From Dinghuibacter silviterrae (GTDB lineage Bacteria; Bacteroidota; Bacteroidia; Chitinophagales; Chitinophagaceae): a stretch of DNA of 64,000 nucleotides. The stretch covers positions 2,294,001-2,358,000 of the forward strand of contig NZ_SODV01000001.1 in assembly GCF_004366355.1 (NCBI RefSeq). The letters are read 5' to 3'. Positions 60,704 to 64,000 of this stretch are shown piece after piece. The position numbers were made by a program, and so were the translations under genes. Under the pieces are notes generated by a model. It made no database searches, was not told where the DNA came from, and saw nothing but the letters and a program-made list of their open reading frames with translations. Numbering within the stretch: the stretch's first letter is position 1; each line of letters opens with the position of its first letter.

Positions 60704-63337
60704 ATGCGCCTATTTTTTCTTTCCCTCATTTCCCTCTCCATCTCCCTCGGAGCCCTGGCTCAAACTACGGATGAATACCGTCGCCCCTACGACACCAGTA
60801 CGCTGGAGCCTGGCAAGGGCGCTATTTTGCTGCCCTACAACCGGTTGATCAACCCGGCGGGTACGGTATTGCATTTTGGTAGTGGGGCCCTGGAAAACCA
60901 CAGCCTGGACGCCGTCCTTCTCCCGGGCGGGGACGTCCTGGCGGTCGAGGACCGTTACGGGGTGGCCTTTGTCCGCGTCCCGGACAACCAGTTGATCTTC
61001 CGGCTGGACTATGGTAAAGAGGCCTTTCGCGGCTGTATGAGCACGTATTCGGGGATCAAGACGTATACGGATGCGGACGGGCAGGTCCACGTGTTGTGGA
61101 GCGCTTCGGAAACGGGGCATGGCAAAGCCTATCTCTTTGACGCGCTTTGGGGCAAGGATACGGCCCAGATCGTTTCCTATTATGCCTTTAAGGCGGAGGA
61201 CCCGGCGCCGCTCGCGCTGCCCAACGACATCGCCGTAGCGGTGGAAGACGGTGGTATGTATGTCTACCTGGTCCTCAACGGGAACAGCAAGCTGGAAAAG
61301 ATCCGCTGGAGCGACCGCTCCATCGTGTGGGAAGCGTCCACGGGGATGGCCCCGTACGGGGTGGCCCTGGCGGGTGGCAAGGCGTATGTGAGCAACTGGG
61401 CGGGACCGGTGCCCCCCGATTCGACGGACCGCGAAACCGCGGGTATTCCCTACGGACGCGTCTTTATCGATCCGCGCACGGGCGCGACCGCCCAGGGGAC
61501 CGTGTCGGTCATCGACCGGACCAGCGGACAGGTACTCCGGGAAGTCGGCGTGGGGCTGCACCCGAACGCGATCCTCGCCGGTCCGGGCGGCCGCGAGGTA
61601 TACGTGGCCAACGGGAACAGTGATAACGTATCGGTCCTTCGCACCGAGGACGACGCCGTTATAGATTCCATAGCGATCCAACTGGCGGGCGCGGACGCCT
61701 TTATCGGGGATACGCCCGACGGGCTGGCGCTGGACACAGAGGGGAAAACACTTTTTGTATCCGCCGGCATGGACAACGCCGTGGCGGTCGTGGCGCTGGG
61801 TGAACCGGGGAAGAGCAAGGTAAAGGGTTTTATACCGACAGAAGCCTATCCCGCCGGCCTGGTTGTGAGCAAAGGGTATCTCTATGTCGCCAACCTGGAA
61901 GGGGAGGGTGCCCGCGTAGCTAATGAAAACAAGGCCTACAACAGCCACCACCAGGAGGCGACGCTCTCGGCGATTCCCTTGCCGGATGAGCGTCAACTGC
62001 GTTCGTATACAACCTGGGCAAAGGCCAATAATTTTGTTTTCCGGACCGAGCTGACGAAGTTGCCCGCAAGACAGGGCGTCCAGCCGGTGCCTGTCCCGGA
62101 GCGGATCGGGGAGCCCTCGTTGTTTAAACACGTCATCTACATCATCAAGGAAAACCGTACGTACGACCAGGTGTTGGGTGACATGCCGGAAGGCAACGGC
62201 GCGCCGTCTTTGTGTATGTACGGGGATACGGTCACGCCCAACCAGCACAAGATCGCGCGCTCGTTCCTGTTGTTCGACAACTACTATGCGTCAGGGAAGT
62301 GCTCCGCGGAAGGACACCAGTGGACTGACGAGGGCATGGTGACGGATTATGTGGAAAAAAATGTCCGCGCCTGGTTCCGGAGCTACCCGCACGTACAGAC
62401 GGACGCCCTTGTCTATGACAAGGAGGGCTTTATCTGGAACAACGCCCTGGACCACGGGAAGTCCGTCCGGATCTACGGAGAAGCGACGACGGTCTTTGTC
62501 AACGGTCCCCAGAACTGGACCGACATTTATGGCCTGCTGGCCAGGGACCAGCCCCTTTCGTTTTTCAATACCACGACGATCTCCCGGGTGCGCCCGATCC
62601 TGGATACACTGTATCCGGGTTTTGACGGTCCGAATATCTCCGACCAGTTCCGCGCCAACGCTTTTATCCAGGAACTACACGACTTTGAAAAAAAGCCGGG
62701 AGACCAATGGCCGGAACTGATGGTCCTGGCCCTTCCCAACGACCATACCGTGGGTACCCGCCCGGGGAACCCTTCACCCGAATCGATGGTGGCGGACAAC
62801 GACCTGGCCTTGGGCCGGATCGTGGATGCTGTCAGCCAAAGTCGTTTTTGGGATTCCACCGCGATCTTCGTCACCGAGGACGACTCGCAAGCCGGCTGGG
62901 ACCATGTGTCCGCTTACCGGACCACGGGTTTTGTCATTAGCCCCTATTCCCGGTTGCACCGCACGATCCACACCAACTACAACCAGGTGTCGATGCTGAG
63001 GACGATCGAACAGATCCTGGGGATACCGCCCATGAACATGCTGGATGCCACGGCGGTGCCGATGACGGATTGTTTTGATGCCACCGGCCTCGATCGGACG
63101 GTTTACCACTGGCAGCCCAACCGGATTCCCCTGGACAAGATGAACCCCGACGTCGCCCTGCTGACGGGCAAGGCCAAACGATACGCCCTGGCGTCGGCCT
63201 CGCCCCAGTTTGCCCACATCGACGGGGGGAACGACGATTTGCTCAACCACATCCTTTGGTTTGCGGCGAATGGGAACAAACCCTATCCGCAAGCGATGGT
63301 GTTGCCAAAGCGGTTGAGGAAAGACCACGACGACTAA
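60704..63337 (+). CDS. Exported YVTN beta-propeller/phosphoesterase fusion
   Basis: The product is 877 aa from the ATG at 60704, chosen for its signal peptide (MRLFFLSLISLSISLGALAQ). Residues about 40-430 form a YVTN-type beta-propeller (VLREVGVGLHPNAILAGPGG, YVANGNSDNVSVLRTEDD). Residues about 480-860 form an alkaline-phosphatase-superfamily phosphoesterase (phospholipase C/acid phosphatase group, PF04185-like): KHVIYIIKENRTYDQVLGDM, the GHQW and DYVEKN region, and FVTEDDSQAGWDHVSAYRTTGFVISPYSR with metal ligands. Such fusions occur in many Bacteroidota with unknown substrate. Its stop shares four bases with the convergent helicase gene. Confidence 0.88.
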   Translation: MRLFFLSLISLSISLGALAQTTDEYRRPYDTSTLEPGKGAILLPYNRLINPAGTVLHFGSGALENHSLDAVLLPGGDVLAVEDRYGVAFVRVPDNQLIFRLDYGKEAFRGCMSTYSGIKTYTDADGQVHVLWSASETGHGKAYLFDALWGKDTAQIVSYYAFKAEDPAPLALPNDIAVAVEDGGMYVYLVLNGNSKLEKIRWSDRSIVWEASTGMAPYGVALAGGKAYVSNWAGPVPPDSTDRETAGIPYGRVFIDPRTGATAQGTVSVIDRTSGQVLREVGVGLHPNAILAGPGGREVYVANGNSDNVSVLRTEDDAVIDSIAIQLAGADAFIGDTPDGLALDTEGKTLFVSAGMDNAVAVVALGEPGKSKVKGFIPTEAYPAGLVVSKGYLYVANLEGEGARVANENKAYNSHHQEATLSAIPLPDERQLRSYTTWAKANNFVFRTELTKLPARQGVQPVPVPERIGEPSLFKHVIYIIKENRTYDQVLGDMPEGNGAPSLCMYGDTVTPNQHKIARSFLLFDNYYASGKCSAEGHQWTDEGMVTDYVEKNVRAWFRSYPHVQTDALVYDKEGFIWNNALDHGKSVRIYGEATTVFVNGPQNWTDIYGLLARDQPLSFFNTTTISRVRPILDTLYPGFDGPNISDQFRANAFIQELHDFEKKPGDQWPELMVLALPNDHTVGTRPGNPSPESMVADNDLALGRIVDAVSQSRFWDSTAIFVTEDDSQAGWDHVSAYRTTGFVISPYSRLHRTIHTNYNQVSMLRTIEQILGIPPMNMLDATAVPMTDCFDATGLDRTVYHWQPNRIPLDKMNPDVALLTGKAKRYALASASPQFAHIDGGNDDLLNHILWFAANGNKPYPQAMVLPKRLRKDHDD

Positions 63338-64000
63338 ACCGTCGCGGTGTTCTCCTTGATCCAGGCCAGTAACGCCTCGCCTACGGCTTCGCGGCGATAA
63401 TACCAGTCGGTGCTTTGGATCCGGAAGAAGTGCCAGCCCGCGCGTTCCAGGATGAGCTGGCGCGCGATGTCCTCGCGGATGCGTTCGGGATCGGACGCGT
63501 GTCTTTCCCCGTCACACTCGATGGCGAGCTTGCGGTTGCCCGCGATCAGCCCGAAGTCGATCCGGTATTTACCTACTTCCAACTGGGGATGCAAGTAGTC
63601 TCCCCAGCCTTGTGCATATAAGAAGCGGCAGACGCTTCCCTGGAAATCCCCCCCGAAGGTATCCACCTGTTCGAGCAGGTCGGGCAGGCTCACGGCCTGT
63701 GCGGCGGGTTCTCCGAAACGGGAAGCCTGGAGCTGGTAATAGTCGATGAGCATCTTCCGGTAACAGTCCGGGTTCATCAACGCCACCGCCTCGGGATGGA
63801 TGCTGTGGAAAAGCACCGAGCGTTCCTTGGCCCGGCTCGCAGCGACGTTGTAGATCCGCATGTATTCCTCCGTGGTGGCTGCGCGGGGCGGTTTGAAGGA
63901 AATCCGGTCCCTTTCCTTCTTGACGGTATGTGCCGCCGTGATGGTCATCAGCACGACGTCCCGCTCGTCCCCCTGGAATTCACGGGAGGTGCCGATCAAC
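63334..64000 (-). CDS. C-terminal part of a helicase-nuclease (AAA/DUF559-like), truncated by the window
   Basis: The frame continues past the right edge. The visible start GTSREFQGDERDVVLMTI and EYMRIYNVAASRAKER look like motifs V-VI of a superfamily I (UvrD/AAA_12-like) helicase. The last 110 residues form a PD-(D/E)XK-like endonuclease domain of the DUF559/REase_MTES_1575 type: YRIDFGLIAGNRKLAIECDGERHA with D and ExD, then a helix and HFFRIQSTDWYYRR. Proteins of this build often belong to defence or DNA-repair contexts. It is convergent with the phosphoesterase gene. The full gene and its neighbours lie outside the window. Confidence 0.85.
   Translation of the reverse strand, partial: LIGTSREFQGDERDVVLMTITAAHTVKKERDRISFKPPRAATTEEYMRIYNVAASRAKERSVLFHSIHPEAVALMNPDCYRKMLIDYYQLQASRFGEPAAQAVSLPDLLEQVDTFGGDFQGSVCRFLYAQGWGDYLHPQLEVGKYRIDFGLIAGNRKLAIECDGERHASDPERIREDIARQLILERAGWHFFRIQSTDWYYRREAVGEALLAWIKENTATV

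Overview
The window is a 64 kb piece of a GC-rich Bacteroidota chromosome, most likely family Chitinophagaceae (inference). Three things point that way. The gene content fits: Bacteroidota-type sdhCAB, rpmB-rpmG-DUF4295-ftsY, BshC, T9SS-type sorting domains and orphan MacB/FtsX permeases. Promoters carry the Bacteroidota -7 box TAnnTTTG. Start codons almost never have a Shine-Dalgarno sequence. Coding is dense on both strands. I found no rRNA, tRNA or CRISPR.

Layout. 1-3.1 kb: threonine operon thrA (cut by the window edge)-thrB-thrC. 3.1-6.1 kb: a conserved unknown and an exported GH20/erythromycin-esterase fusion. 6.1-9.6 kb: succinate dehydrogenase sdhCAB behind a near-consensus promoter. 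9.6-13.8 kb: a giant outer-membrane beta-barrel candidate and a DoxX-like membrane protein. 13.8-15.5 kb: an AT-rich two-gene island (OLD-type AAA ATPase plus a small TOPRIM-like protein) that looks acquired and is the best candidate for an uncharacterised defence system. 15.5-19.8 kb (minus): exonuclease, holA, glmM and cysteine desulfurase. 19.8-25.4 kb: a coiled-coil membrane protein, a repeat region with a perfect 39-bp hairpin, gntK-TDO, and a T9SS-type secreted protein. 25.3-29.1 kb (minus): amylase, NDH-2 and CDF metal exporter. 29.1-34.7 kb: two unknowns (one exported, with a DxDDT motif) and class Ia ribonucleotide reductase nrdB-nrdA. 34.7-39.8 kb: tandem retropepsin protease, OMP barrel, small unknown, mutS. 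39.8-45.1 kb: ribosomal proteins L28/L33/DUF4295, ftsY, rimO, bshC. 45.1-54.9 kb: ABC permease, then purE, an RND tripartite efflux operon and purK. 54.9-60 kb: hppD behind a small ORF, an Rpn-like nuclease, aqpZ, YciI and a sugar MFS transporter. 60-64 kb: L,D-transpeptidase, YVTN/phosphoesterase, and the C-terminal end of a helicase-nuclease cut by the window edge.

Most of the window is housekeeping: amino acid, purine, dNTP and cell-wall precursor synthesis, respiration, translation and repair. The accessory material is the 13.8-15.5 kb island, the GH20-Ere fusion, the DxDDT protein, the Rpn-like gene, the repeat cluster at 20.9-21.1 kb, and the helicase fragment at the right edge. Start positions were often moved downstream of the longest reading frame where a signal peptide, a family N-terminus, a promoter or a terminator decided it; each entry says so.
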